DNA from: Flavobacteriales bacterium
GTDB lineage: Bacteria > Bacteroidota > Bacteroidia > Flavobacteriales_D > Sanyastnellaceae
Direction: 5' to 3'
Assembly (NCBI GenBank): GCA_947457285.1
Contig: CANGVZ010000112.1
Coordinates: 1-6,965, forward strand
DNA length: 6,965 nucleotides
A program made the position numbers and the translations under genes. The number at the start of each line of letters is the position of its first letter. Positions within the stretch are counted from its first letter, which is position 1. The notes beneath the pieces are model-generated. The model saw only the letters and a program-made list of their open reading frames with translations, was not told the DNA's origin and searched no databases. Below, piece after piece: positions 1-6,531 of the stretch.

Positions 1-1046
1 AAACCCTCAAGGTATATGGTCAATTGAAGGACCTCTGTATGCCTTGGTTTACACCAAACAAAACAAGTCCAGATCTTTTCGCTCAAGGAGTGAAAGGCAC
101 CAAGGTTGTTGCTGGTCAAAACGACTACGGCAAGCAAGACCCTGCTGATGGAACTTGTTACGCTGGAATTAGAACCCTAACTAAAGATCCAAAGAAAATC
201 AGAACATACCTCGAAACCAAGCTTACAACGCGCATGGTGAAGGATCAATTGTACTGTATCAAAATGCAAGTGAGTCTCGCAGAACTATCTAAGTTCGCCA
301 CAAACAACATCGGTATTTTCCTTTCTGACAGAAAAATTCAGAACGGAACCGACTTCGCATTGTCATTCACTCCACAGATTACTAAGAAAAACAATCCAGT
401 TATCAAGACTATGGATGGTTGGGAACTCATCTGCGGAACATATATAGCCAAGGGCAATGAAGAATACATCGTGATTGGAGGATTTGGTGAAGAAAATGCA
501 ATGATCATTGAAAAGACTAAAAAGCCCGCTGGCGTTACAGGTACAGTGAATAATGATGCATATTACTATGTAGACAATATCGAAATCATTGCTGTTGATG
601 CTCCAAGCCAATGCGTTTGTGGTAAAGCGGAGGTGATAGAACCAGAACTTATCTACAGCCGTGCTACAGCGAAGGATATCAATATGACTCCACAGCAGTA
701 TGTTGAGTTATCAGGAGTTTATTTCGCTAATTTGAATTCAGAAATTCCAGCTCAATTCGAGCCAGAATTGGATGAACTCGTAGAAGTTTTGAAAAAGAAT
801 CCTACCATCAGCATTGTTCTCACTGGTCACAGCACTACCGAAGAAATTCAAGAAGCTTCAGTGAATTCACGCTTAGCTGATATTGCAAAGCGTCGTGCAG
901 AAAAGGTGAAAGAATATTTGGTGAAGGGAGGAATTGATGCAGCGCGTATTGATGTTGCCTCAAAAGACGATACAGATCCTGCAAACACTCGTCCTACTCC
1001 ACTTTCGAAGGCTCAGAATAGAAGAGTGGTATTTACAGTGAAGTAA
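1..1046 (+). CDS. OmpA-family outer membrane protein, 5' end cut by window edge
   Basis: The reading frame is open from base 3 to the TAA at 1044-1046, and no convincing start lies inside it. The TTG at 24 is only an artefact of the edge, because homology to the neighbouring gene at 1141 begins before it ('GQLKD' here against 'AQLKS' there). By that comparison about 40 N-terminal residues, including the signal peptide, are missing. The visible protein has a beta-sandwich-like region to about base 600 that shares 'YLETKLT' and 'SKFATNNIG' with the neighbour ('YLTTKLT', 'SKYVTDAIG'). A CVC motif follows near 610-620, then a C-terminal OmpA-like domain (about 705-1043) that in this family grips peptidoglycan. 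That domain is unusual: the canonical Asp is replaced by Thr (GHST, 834-836), and about five extra residues separate it from the conserved RRA Arg (894-896). The role is inferred to be envelope or peptidoglycan anchoring; the function of the N-terminal domain is unknown. Confidence 0.88.
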   Translation, partial: TLKVYGQLKDLCMPWFTPNKTSPDLFAQGVKGTKVVAGQNDYGKQDPADGTCYAGIRTLTKDPKKIRTYLETKLTTRMVKDQLYCIKMQVSLAELSKFATNNIGIFLSDRKIQNGTDFALSFTPQITKKNNPVIKTMDGWELICGTYIAKGNEEYIVIGGFGEENAMIIEKTKKPAGVTGTVNNDAYYYVDNIEIIAVDAPSQCVCGKAEVIEPELIYSRATAKDINMTPQQYVELSGVYFANLNSEIPAQFEPELDELVEVLKKNPTISIVLTGHSTTEEIQEASVNSRLADIAKRRAEKVKEYLVKGGIDAARIDVASKDDTDPANTRPTPLSKAQNRRVVFTVK

Positions 1047-1070
1047 AAAAATTGGCGTGATATTAGAATC

Positions 1071-1106
1071 AACAAAGGTCGCTTGATAAGCGGCCTTTGT
1101 TTTTTT
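1071..1106 (+). terminator. Rho-independent terminator after the first OmpA gene
   Basis: The arms 1071-1084 and 1088-1101 pair over 14 positions, with one G-T wobble (T1079 opposite G1093), around a three-base GAT loop. A run of seven Ts follows (1100-1106). It begins 24 bases after the stop codon at 1046, so the first OmpA gene ends its transcript here and the next gene at 1141 probably has its own promoter. Confidence 0.9.
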
Positions 1107-1140
1107 AAAATAATTTGAAAATATTCATGTTATTCGCATT

Positions 1141-2271
1141 GTGATACGCCTTCGAAACCTGCACATATTATTCTTCTTCATTTCCGTTCAAAGTATGGGG
1201 CAAAACCTTGTCCCCAACGGGAGCTTTGAAGATAAGGCCTACTGTCCCTCCAATTTCAATCAGGCTCAGCTCAAATCTGTGGCCGAATGGTCCCAGCTCA
1301 ATGAAGGTACTCCCGATCATTTCAATGAATGCAGTGATAAGGTAGGCGTTCCAAACAATATATTCGGAACGCAACCTGCCAAAGACGGCAAAGGCTACAT
1401 CGGAATGGCAGTGTACAGTCCGTCACAAAGAAATTATCGTGAATACCTTACCACCAAGTTGACGCGTCCTCTCAATCCTGGGGAAATGGTTTGCCTTGAA
1501 ATGTGGATTTCGACCGCAGACTATTCGAAATATGTCACAGATGCCATTGGAATGACGCTTTCTGCGACTAGACTTAAGCAAGAACGAAATCAAGTTATTT
1601 CTCTTAAGCCTACATTATCCAATCCTCATCTTCATATGCTCGATGCCTATGATGATTGGGTGCTCGTGAGTGATGTGTTCACAGCAAAAGGTGGTGAAGA
1701 GTATGTCACTATCGGGAACTTCTCTATAGACCGAGAACTCAAAATTCTTTCAAGAACAAAAGATGCACGCGCTAAAGAGGACAATAAGTGGAGTTATGTT
1801 TACATCGACCATGTCTCTGTGAAACCCGTGCGAAATAAGACAGAATGCAGCTGTGAAAATGAAATCATTAAGAGCATGGTCGTTGACCCACCGCTTGAAT
1901 TGAGCGAATATGATAAGATTAAGTTAGATGCAGTTTATTTTGATTTTGATAAAGACGAACTGGATCAAGTTGCTCAAAAACAACTTGAAGAAATCTACTT
2001 ACTTCTCCGCAAAAACAAGGCGATGTACATGGAAATTGATGGCCATGCGGATATCATAGGTAACGACGAATACAATTTAGAATTATCGAAACGAAGAGCC
2101 CAGCGGGTCATCGACTATCTCGTAGCAAAAGGAATAAGTACAGAACGTCTGTCTATCAAATACTTTGGTAGCGCGGCTCCTGCTGAGGACAGCACCACCG
2201 AAGATGGCAGAGCTAAAAATCGAAGAGTAGAATTCCAAGTACTCGAAAAGAAATATATGCTCGTTCAGTAA
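1141..2271 (+). CDS. OmpA-family outer membrane protein with N-terminal beta-sandwich domain
   Basis: This is a complete 376-residue protein. The GTG at 1141 is chosen because it gives a typical signal peptide (basic MIRLR, a hydrophobic core, cleavage probably near SMG-QN). The next in-frame Met (residue 19) would destroy it, and upstream the frame soon meets a TAA at 1111. No lipobox cysteine is seen. Residues 22-230 form a domain common in Bacteroidota OmpA proteins, starting NLVPNGSFED and containing GTPDHFNEC, GVPNN, YREYLTTKL and YIDHVSV. A CSC motif (236-238) precedes a canonical OmpA C-terminal domain (about 262-368): VYFDFDKDEL, GHAD with peptidoglycan-binding Asp304, LSKRRA with Arg319, and NRRVEF near the end. 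It is probably an outer-membrane-associated or periplasmic peptidoglycan-binding protein. It is paralogous to the gene upstream but separated from it by a terminator. No Shine-Dalgarno sequence is visible. Confidence 0.92.
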   Translation: MIRLRNLHILFFFISVQSMGQNLVPNGSFEDKAYCPSNFNQAQLKSVAEWSQLNEGTPDHFNECSDKVGVPNNIFGTQPAKDGKGYIGMAVYSPSQRNYREYLTTKLTRPLNPGEMVCLEMWISTADYSKYVTDAIGMTLSATRLKQERNQVISLKPTLSNPHLHMLDAYDDWVLVSDVFTAKGGEEYVTIGNFSIDRELKILSRTKDARAKEDNKWSYVYIDHVSVKPVRNKTECSCENEIIKSMVVDPPLELSEYDKIKLDAVYFDFDKDELDQVAQKQLEEIYLLLRKNKAMYMEIDGHADIIGNDEYNLELSKRRAQRVIDYLVAKGISTERLSIKYFGSAAPAEDSTTEDGRAKNRRVEFQVLEKKYMLVQ

Positions 2272-2275
2272 CGAA

Positions 2276-3268
2276 TCAATTATTGATTTGATCCCAGATC
2301 ATATCTTTCAAACGATCGACATTAAATCCAGAGACTGATGAAATAAAGATGGAAGGAATATCCTTCGGAAGCAACGCTTTCATTTCATTCATCATTTGTT
2401 CGTCAAGCATATCGCATTTGGTGATTGCCAACAATCTTTTTTTATGAAGTAGTTCAGGATTGTATTTCTTGAGCTCATTCACCAATATTTTGTACTCTTT
2501 TTTGATGTCCGCTGCGTCGCAGGCTATCATAAATAGCAAGCTTGAATTTCTTTCAATATGACGAAGGAATCGATGCCCGAGACCTCGCCCTTCGGCTGCG
2601 CCTTCAATGATACCTGGGATATCTGCCATCACAAACGAGCGATCGCCACGGTATCGAACCATGCCCAAGTGGGGAACGAGAGTAGTAAATGGATAGTCTG
2701 CGATTTCTGGTTTTGCCGCGGAAACCACAGATAGCAAAGTGGATTTGCCTGCATTGGGGAAACCAACCAGTCCGACGTCTGCGAGAACTTTAAGCTCTAG
2801 AATTTTCCATTCTTCTCTTCCTGGTTCACCGGGCTGAGCGAATTTCGGAGTTTGGCGCGTGGCGGTTTTAAAATGGTTATTTCCTTGGCCACCTCTACCA
2901 CCGGGGACGAGGATTCGCTCTTCACCGTCCTCTGTGATTTCGAAGTGTACTTCTCCTGTTTCTGCGTCTTTAGCCACGGTGCCGAGAGGAACAAGCAAGA
3001 TTTCATCTTCACCTTGAGCTCCTGATTTCAGGGCGCTTCCCCCGCTCTCACCTTCTTCAGCAATCACGTGTTTGCGGTATTTGAGGTGGAGAAGCGTCCA
3101 CACGTCTTTGCTACCTCTTAAAATGATATGTCCTCCTCTTCCACCGTCGCCACCATCGGGACCGCCCTTGGCGGTGAATTTATCTCTGTGGAAATGCATA
3201 GAACCCGCGCCCCCCTTGCCTGAGCGGCAACAGATTTTTACATAATCTACAAAATTCGAATCCGCCAT
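2276..3268 (-). CDS. obg: Obg-family GTPase (ObgE/CgtA)
   Basis: This 330-residue P-loop GTPase of the Obg/CgtA family is, by family knowledge, associated with the large ribosomal subunit and coupled to growth and the stringent response. Residues 1 to about 160 form the glycine-rich Obg fold (GKGGAGSMHFHRDK, GGPDGGDGGRGGH, VPGGRGGQGNNHF). The G domain follows: G1 GFPNAGKS (169-176), switch I YPFTTL (192-197), G3 DIPG (216-219), G4 TKCD (283-286, where many families have NKxD) and G5 SSVSG (310-314). It ends at the G domain with no OCT extension, the short form I expect in this phylum. The start at 3268 lies nine AT-rich bases after the adk stop, with no Shine-Dalgarno sequence, so it is very likely cotranscribed with adk. 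Its stop faces the OmpA gene stop across 4 bp. Confidence 0.97.
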   Translation of the reverse strand: MADSNFVDYVKICCRSGKGGAGSMHFHRDKFTAKGGPDGGDGGRGGHIILRGSKDVWTLLHLKYRKHVIAEEGESGGSALKSGAQGEDEILLVPLGTVAKDAETGEVHFEITEDGEERILVPGGRGGQGNNHFKTATRQTPKFAQPGEPGREEWKILELKVLADVGLVGFPNAGKSTLLSVVSAAKPEIADYPFTTLVPHLGMVRYRGDRSFVMADIPGIIEGAAEGRGLGHRFLRHIERNSSLLFMIACDAADIKKEYKILVNELKKYNPELLHKKRLLAITKCDMLDEQMMNEMKALLPKDIPSIFISSVSGFNVDRLKDMIWDQINN

Positions 3269-3277
3269 AATAATATA

Positions 3278-3856
3278 TTAAGCCACGATGGCTTCTATTG
3301 CTTCAAAAAGTCTATTAGAAATTTCATCTATAGAACCGATACCGTCGATGCCCTTGTATTTACCCTGACCTCTGTAAAAGTCAGCCACAGGAGCTGTTTC
3401 TCTATTGTAAACATCGATTCTATTTTGAATCACCTCAGGGTCTGCGTCATCGGGTCTTCCGCTTGTTTTGGCTCTGTTGTAGAGGCGGACACGCAATTCT
3501 TCCTCTTCCACTTCGAGGGCCAACATGCAGGTTATCTCTGCGTTTTTGGAAGAAAGGAATTGATCCAACGCTTGTGCTTGAGCGCTTGTACGAGGGAAGC
3601 CATCGAAAATGAAACCTTTGGGGTTCTCAAACTTGTTAACCTCACTTTCCAGCATACTTATGGTAACGCTATCCGGCACGAGTTCTCCCTTATCGATAAA
3701 GCTTTTCGCGAGTTTTCCAAGCTCTGTTTCGCCTTTGATATTGGCGCGGAAAATATCTCCTGTGCTTAGGTGAACCAACTGGTATCGCGCAATGAGCTTT
3801 TCGCTCTGCGTGCCCTTCCCAGCACCGGGAGGACCGAATAAAACGATATTAAGCAT
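3278..3856 (-). CDS. adk: Adenylate kinase, short-LID type
   Basis: Adenylate kinase catalyses the reversible reaction ATP + AMP = 2 ADP in the cytoplasm. The 192-residue protein shows the P-loop GPPGAGKGT (8-16), STGDIFR in the AMP-binding region (31-37), DGFPRT (85-90, with the AMP-binding Arg89) and a short LID. The short LID is marked by NRAKTSGRPDD (127-137), with NRIDVYNRETAPV following. There is no inserted long LID and no zinc-binding cysteine set, which fits the reduced length compared with about 214 residues for the long enzymes. The ATG at 3856 sits directly before the P-loop, so the start is secure. It is the first gene of a tight two-gene unit with obg (nine bases between them) and is divergent from lpd. 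From memory, hpt often precedes adk in this phylum, but here lpd takes that place. Confidence 0.97.
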   Translation of the reverse strand: MLNIVLFGPPGAGKGTQSEKLIARYQLVHLSTGDIFRANIKGETELGKLAKSFIDKGELVPDSVTISMLESEVNKFENPKGFIFDGFPRTSAQAQALDQFLSSKNAEITCMLALEVEEEELRVRLYNRAKTSGRPDDADPEVIQNRIDVYNRETAPVADFYRGQGKYKGIDGIGSIDEISNRLFEAIEAIVA

Positions 3857-3951
3857 GATAAATTCGTTAATTGGTTTTGAAAGGTGCGAAGATAAGATAG
3901 ACTGCTCAATGAAAACTAACTACATTCGCAGCACAAAAATAAAGTCACAAA
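3857..3951. promoter_or_regulatory. Divergent promoter region between adk and lpd
   Basis: These 95 bases separate two divergent start codons, so promoters for both directions must lie here or overlap the genes. Bacteroidota sigma factors favour a -7 box like TAnnTTTG. One partial match sits on each strand: TATCTTCG on the minus strand (3894 to 3887), 31 bases from the adk ATG, and TACATTCG on the plus strand (3921-3928), 23 bases before the lpd ATG. Each differs from the consensus at one position, and neither has a convincing upstream TTTG at normal spacing. The region is therefore well supported by layout, but the individual boxes are weak calls. No Shine-Dalgarno sequence precedes either gene. 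Confidence 0.45.
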
Positions 3952-5340
3952 ATGAATTTTGATGTAATAGTATTAGGCAGCGGTCCTGGAGGATACGTTA
4001 CTGCCATCCGCGCATCACAGTTGGGGTTGAAAACAGCGATCATTGAGCGCGAAGCATTGGGTGGAATTTGTCTCAACTGGGGCTGTATTCCTACCAAAGC
4101 CCTACTCAAAAGCGCGACGGTATTTGAATATATCAACCACGCTAAAGACTACGGAATCGAGGTAAATACCCCAAAAGCTGATTTTTCTGGTATGGTAAAG
4201 CGCAGTCGCGGGGTGGCTGAAGGAATGAGCAAAGGTGTTCAGTTCCTTATGAAAAAAAATAAAATTGAAGTTATCATGGGAACCGGCAAATTGAAGGCCG
4301 GCAAGAAGGTGGCCGTGACAGACGCCGCTGGAAAGGTAACTGAATATTCAGCAAATCATGTAATTGTGGCCACTGGTGGTCGCTCTCGTGTATTGCCAAA
4401 TTTGCCCCAAGATGGCAAAAAAATCATCGGTTATCGCGAAGCAATGACACTTGCTGAGCAGCCAAAGAGCATGGTAATCGTCGGTAGCGGCGCGATTGGA
4501 GTTGAGTTCGCATATTTTTATAATAGTATCGGCACCAAGGTGACGATCGTTGAATTCATGCCCAATATCGTACCTGTCGAGGATGAAGAGGTTTCAAAAG
4601 CGCTGGCTAAGAACTTCAAATCCAATGGCATTGACATCATGAACAACGCCGAAGTGACATCCGTTGATACTTCAGGAAAAGGCTGTAAAGTGAAGGTGAA
4701 GACCGCAGAAGGGGAGCAAGTGCTCGAATGTGACATCGTTCTTTCTGCTGTCGGGGTGGTAGCCAATATCGAAGGAATTGGTCTTGAAGATGTTGGTATT
4801 GCGACAGATAAGGGTAAAATCCTCGTCGATAAATATTATCAAACAAATGTGCCGGGGTATTATGCCATTGGTGACTGTACACCAGGCCAGGCTTTGGCGC
4901 ACGTTGCCAGCGCAGAGGGCATTACGTGTGTAGAAAAAATCGCAGGACACCATCCCCAGCCCATTGACTATAAAAATATCCCAGGTTGTACCTACTGTTC
5001 ACCAGAAATTGCTTCTGTTGGATACACTGAAAAAGGAGCAAAAGAAGCTGGCTTTGAAATCAAGGTTGGCAAATTCCCATTCAGCGCATCTGGCAAGGCT
5101 AGTGCTGCTGGACATAAAGACGGTTTTGTAAAACTCATATTTGACGCGAAGTATGGTGAACTCCTTGGAGCACATATGATTGGTGCAAATGTTACGGAAA
5201 TGATTGCTGAGGCCGTGGCATTACGCAAATTAGAAACTACGGGCGAAGAACTTATTAAAACCATTCACCCTCACCCAACTATGAGTGAAGCCATCATGGA
5301 AGCTGCGGCGGCGGCCTATGGTGAAGTTATTCACCTATAA
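3952..5340 (+). CDS. lpd: Dihydrolipoyl dehydrogenase (E3)
   Basis: This flavoprotein reoxidises dihydrolipoyl groups with NAD+, serving as the E3 subunit of pyruvate, 2-oxoglutarate or branched-chain 2-oxoacid dehydrogenase complexes and as the L-protein of glycine cleavage. The 462-residue length is normal. Motifs in order are the FAD-binding GSGPGG (9-14), the redox disulfide Cys40/Cys45 in GGICLNWGCIPTK, ATGGR (140-144), the NAD-binding GSGAIGVEFA (178-187), the second FAD motif AIGDCT (305-310) and the C-terminal HPHPTMSEA, where His441 and Glu446 form the catalytic dyad. The 'NWGCIPTK' version and the uninterrupted motifs point to a functional lpd rather than glutathione or mercuric reductase. 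No E1 or E2 gene lies nearby, so the partner complex cannot be read from context. It appears monocistronic, with its own terminator. Confidence 0.96.
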   Translation: MNFDVIVLGSGPGGYVTAIRASQLGLKTAIIEREALGGICLNWGCIPTKALLKSATVFEYINHAKDYGIEVNTPKADFSGMVKRSRGVAEGMSKGVQFLMKKNKIEVIMGTGKLKAGKKVAVTDAAGKVTEYSANHVIVATGGRSRVLPNLPQDGKKIIGYREAMTLAEQPKSMVIVGSGAIGVEFAYFYNSIGTKVTIVEFMPNIVPVEDEEVSKALAKNFKSNGIDIMNNAEVTSVDTSGKGCKVKVKTAEGEQVLECDIVLSAVGVVANIEGIGLEDVGIATDKGKILVDKYYQTNVPGYYAIGDCTPGQALAHVASAEGITCVEKIAGHHPQPIDYKNIPGCTYCSPEIASVGYTEKGAKEAGFEIKVGKFPFSASGKASAAGHKDGFVKLIFDAKYGELLGAHMIGANVTEMIAEAVALRKLETTGEELIKTIHPHPTMSEAIMEAAAAAYGEVIHL

Positions 5341-5360
5341 TTTGAAAATATCCATACCTG

Positions 5361-5397
5361 AATGCACCGAAATTGAACATTTCGGTGCATTTTTGTT
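5361..5397 (+). terminator. Rho-independent terminator after lpd
   Basis: The arms 5361-5373 and 5379-5391 are perfectly complementary over 13 bp (core GCACCG/CGGTGC) around the five-base loop 5374-5378. They are followed by a T-rich tail, TTTTT then GTTTG. It begins 20 bases after the lpd stop codon and separates lpd from the secreted-protein genes downstream. Confidence 0.9.
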
Positions 5398-5475
5398 TGT
5401 ATAAAAAAATAATAACCTTAGCAATAAGGCAACCTTTTGTTAAAAGACAGACTTAATAGTAACCAAAAGTCCAAA
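5398..5475 (+). promoter_or_regulatory. Leader and presumed promoter region of the P-domain gene pair
   Basis: These 78 AT-rich bases lie between the lpd terminator and the ATG at 5476, so the promoter for the downstream pair should be here. I find no good TAnnTTTG box. Two small inverted repeats are visible: CCTTA/TAAGG around GCAA (5416-5429) and CTTTT/AAAAG around GTT (5434-5446). Both are too short to call a regulatory structure. No Shine-Dalgarno sequence is seen. Confidence 0.3.
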
Positions 5476-6525
5476 ATGAGAAGTTTCTACATCATATTAT
5501 TTGCGATTTTTTTTACCTATAGTCTTCAAGCACAGACTTATAGCAACCCTGCTCCGATCACTATCAATGATAGTTCGCCAGCTAACCCCTTTCCCTCTAA
5601 CATAAACGTGACCGGAGCGACCGCGAGCATTACGACGCTCACCGTGACGCTTGTCAACATGAACCACACATGGCCTAGTGACGTGGACATCGTGCTACGA
5701 TCGCCCGCAGGAACTAACTTTACGATTATGAGTGATATGGGTGGATCGGCAGATATCTTCAACACGACGATTGTTCTTGATGATGCCGCAGCGCAACCCG
5801 TGCCTGCTGGATTTATAGCCTCAGGAACTTACCGTCCCACTGACGCTTTCGCTGACGTCTATGGAACTATCCCGGGCCCTATACTCTACTCGGCTGCTGC
5901 TGGTACTGCTACCTTTACTACTGCGTTCGCAGGGCAAAATGCAAACGGTATTTGGAGCCTTTATGTGCTCGATGATGCAGGTGGTGATATCGGAAGCATT
6001 CAAGGCGGCTGGTCCATTACTTTTGCAGTACCCATCCCGGGATGTACCTTTGAAACTGCCTGCAACTACAATCCTCTCGCTGGAGTGGACGATGGATCTT
6101 GCGATTATAGCTGTTACGGTTGCACTTATTCTGCGGCCGTCAACTATAGCCCGGTTGCTTATATAGACGATGGTTCATGTCAATTCGAATTGGTGCAAGC
6201 TATCACAGATGGATGTATCGATCCCACCGCGTGCAACTATTGCAGCGTTTGCACCACCGATGATGGAAGTTGTGATTACGCCTGCTTAGGATGCACTTAT
6301 GCCAATGCTGTAAATTACAATCCCGCGGCTACTAGAGACGACGGTTCGTGCATTTATGGAGGTTGTACTGACACAGAGGCATTTAATTTCAACCCGATTG
6401 CCCAGCAAGCTGATGGCTCTTGTATTTACGACAATCAATGTGCTGCTGACGTAAACCAAGATGGTGTCGTTGGTGTCGCCGACATAATTGGCATTATGAC
6501 TTATTTCGGAAATACTTGTAATTAA
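5476..6525 (+). CDS. Secreted P-domain protein with cysteine repeats and dockerin-like tail
   Basis: I recognise the domains but not a named gene. The ATG at 5476 is preferred over an in-frame TTG at 5437 because it places a clean signal peptide at the N-terminus (MRSFYIILFAIFFTYSLQAQ, cleavage near residue 19-20); the matching paralogue downstream also starts this way. The product is 349 residues. Residues 21-183 resemble the proprotein-convertase P domain: HTWPSDVDIVLRSPAGT (64-80), SGTYRPTD (116-123), NGIWSLYVLDDAGGD (157-171) and GGWSITF (177-183). Residues 189-316 carry five 21-residue GC...DDGSC-type repeats. Residues 322-349 end with a DVNQDGVVGVAD loop (325-336), like a dockerin or EF-hand calcium site. 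No protease catalytic domain is visible, and I see no clear type IX C-terminal sorting domain. It is likely a secreted or surface protein; binding or structural roles are inference. The next paralogue starts six bases after its stop. Confidence 0.88.
   Translation: MRSFYIILFAIFFTYSLQAQTYSNPAPITINDSSPANPFPSNINVTGATASITTLTVTLVNMNHTWPSDVDIVLRSPAGTNFTIMSDMGGSADIFNTTIVLDDAAAQPVPAGFIASGTYRPTDAFADVYGTIPGPILYSAAAGTATFTTAFAGQNANGIWSLYVLDDAGGDIGSIQGGWSITFAVPIPGCTFETACNYNPLAGVDDGSCDYSCYGCTYSAAVNYSPVAYIDDGSCQFELVQAITDGCIDPTACNYCSVCTTDDGSCDYACLGCTYANAVNYNPAATRDDGSCIYGGCTDTEAFNFNPIAQQADGSCIYDNQCAADVNQDGVVGVADIIGIMTYFGNTCN
6040..6423 (+). repeat. Five tandem 21-residue GC...DDGSC coding repeats
   Basis: Within the secreted protein at 5476, five units run from a GC pair to a closing DGSC: residues 189-209, 215-235, 246-266, 272-292 and 296-316. 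The usual pattern is GC-T-x4-xNYNP-xA-x2-DDGSC, with linkers of 3 to 10 residues. Units 1-2 and units 3-4 share the same linker type (DYSCYG, DYACLG), giving a 47-residue super-repeat with 30 of 47 positions identical by hand count. Similar repeats occur in secreted proteins of marine Bacteroidota. The aspartates and paired cysteines suggest a calcium- or disulfide-stabilised stalk, which is inference. Confidence 0.85.
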
Positions 6526-6531
6526 TAGGAA

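Noticed and set aside
24..26. TTG as the start codon of the first OmpA gene
   Set aside because: The frame is open to the window edge, and homology to the neighbouring paralogue begins before this codon. The true start, with its signal peptide, lies upstream of the window.
283..286. Placeholder check of Obg residues 283-286: TKCD in place of NKxD as a sign of a defective GTPase
   Set aside because: All other G motifs are intact, and a Thr at this position is tolerated in Obg relatives. The numbers here are residue positions in the protein encoded at 2276-3268.
363..611. Minus-strand 82-codon open frame inside the first OmpA gene
   Set aside because: It is antisense to a conserved coding region, with no domain and no upstream signal.
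1110..1117. ATAATTTG as a -7 promoter box for the second OmpA gene
   Set aside because: It misses the TA of TAnnTTTG, and the nearest upstream TTTG is only about 10 bases away. The fit is too poor to call a promoter.
1127..1144. Five-codon ATG-to-TGA mini-ORF overlapping the GTG start of the second OmpA gene
   Set aside because: It is too short to carry evidence of coding. Such overlaps arise easily by chance in AT-rich leaders, and no attenuator structure follows.
3425..3769. 114-codon plus-strand open frame opposite adk
   Set aside because: It lies entirely antisense to a clearly conserved adk, and its translation shows no recognisable domain.
4518..5264. Several minus-strand open frames opposite lpd
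   Set aside because: They overlap one another and an intact lpd with all catalytic motifs. They are low-complexity translations typical of antisense shadows.
5437..5439. TTG start adding 13 residues to the P-domain protein
   Set aside because: It would put a charged stretch before the signal peptide. The ATG at 5476 gives a normal signal peptide and matches the layout of the next paralogue.
5861..6166. 101-codon plus-strand frame overlapping the P-domain gene
   Set aside because: It is out of frame with a protein whose domains and repeats continue without a break through this stretch.
6040..6423. Regular repeats considered as a CRISPR array
   Set aside because: The repeats are protein-coding, diverged at DNA level, in frame and lie inside a long open reading frame with a signal peptide.
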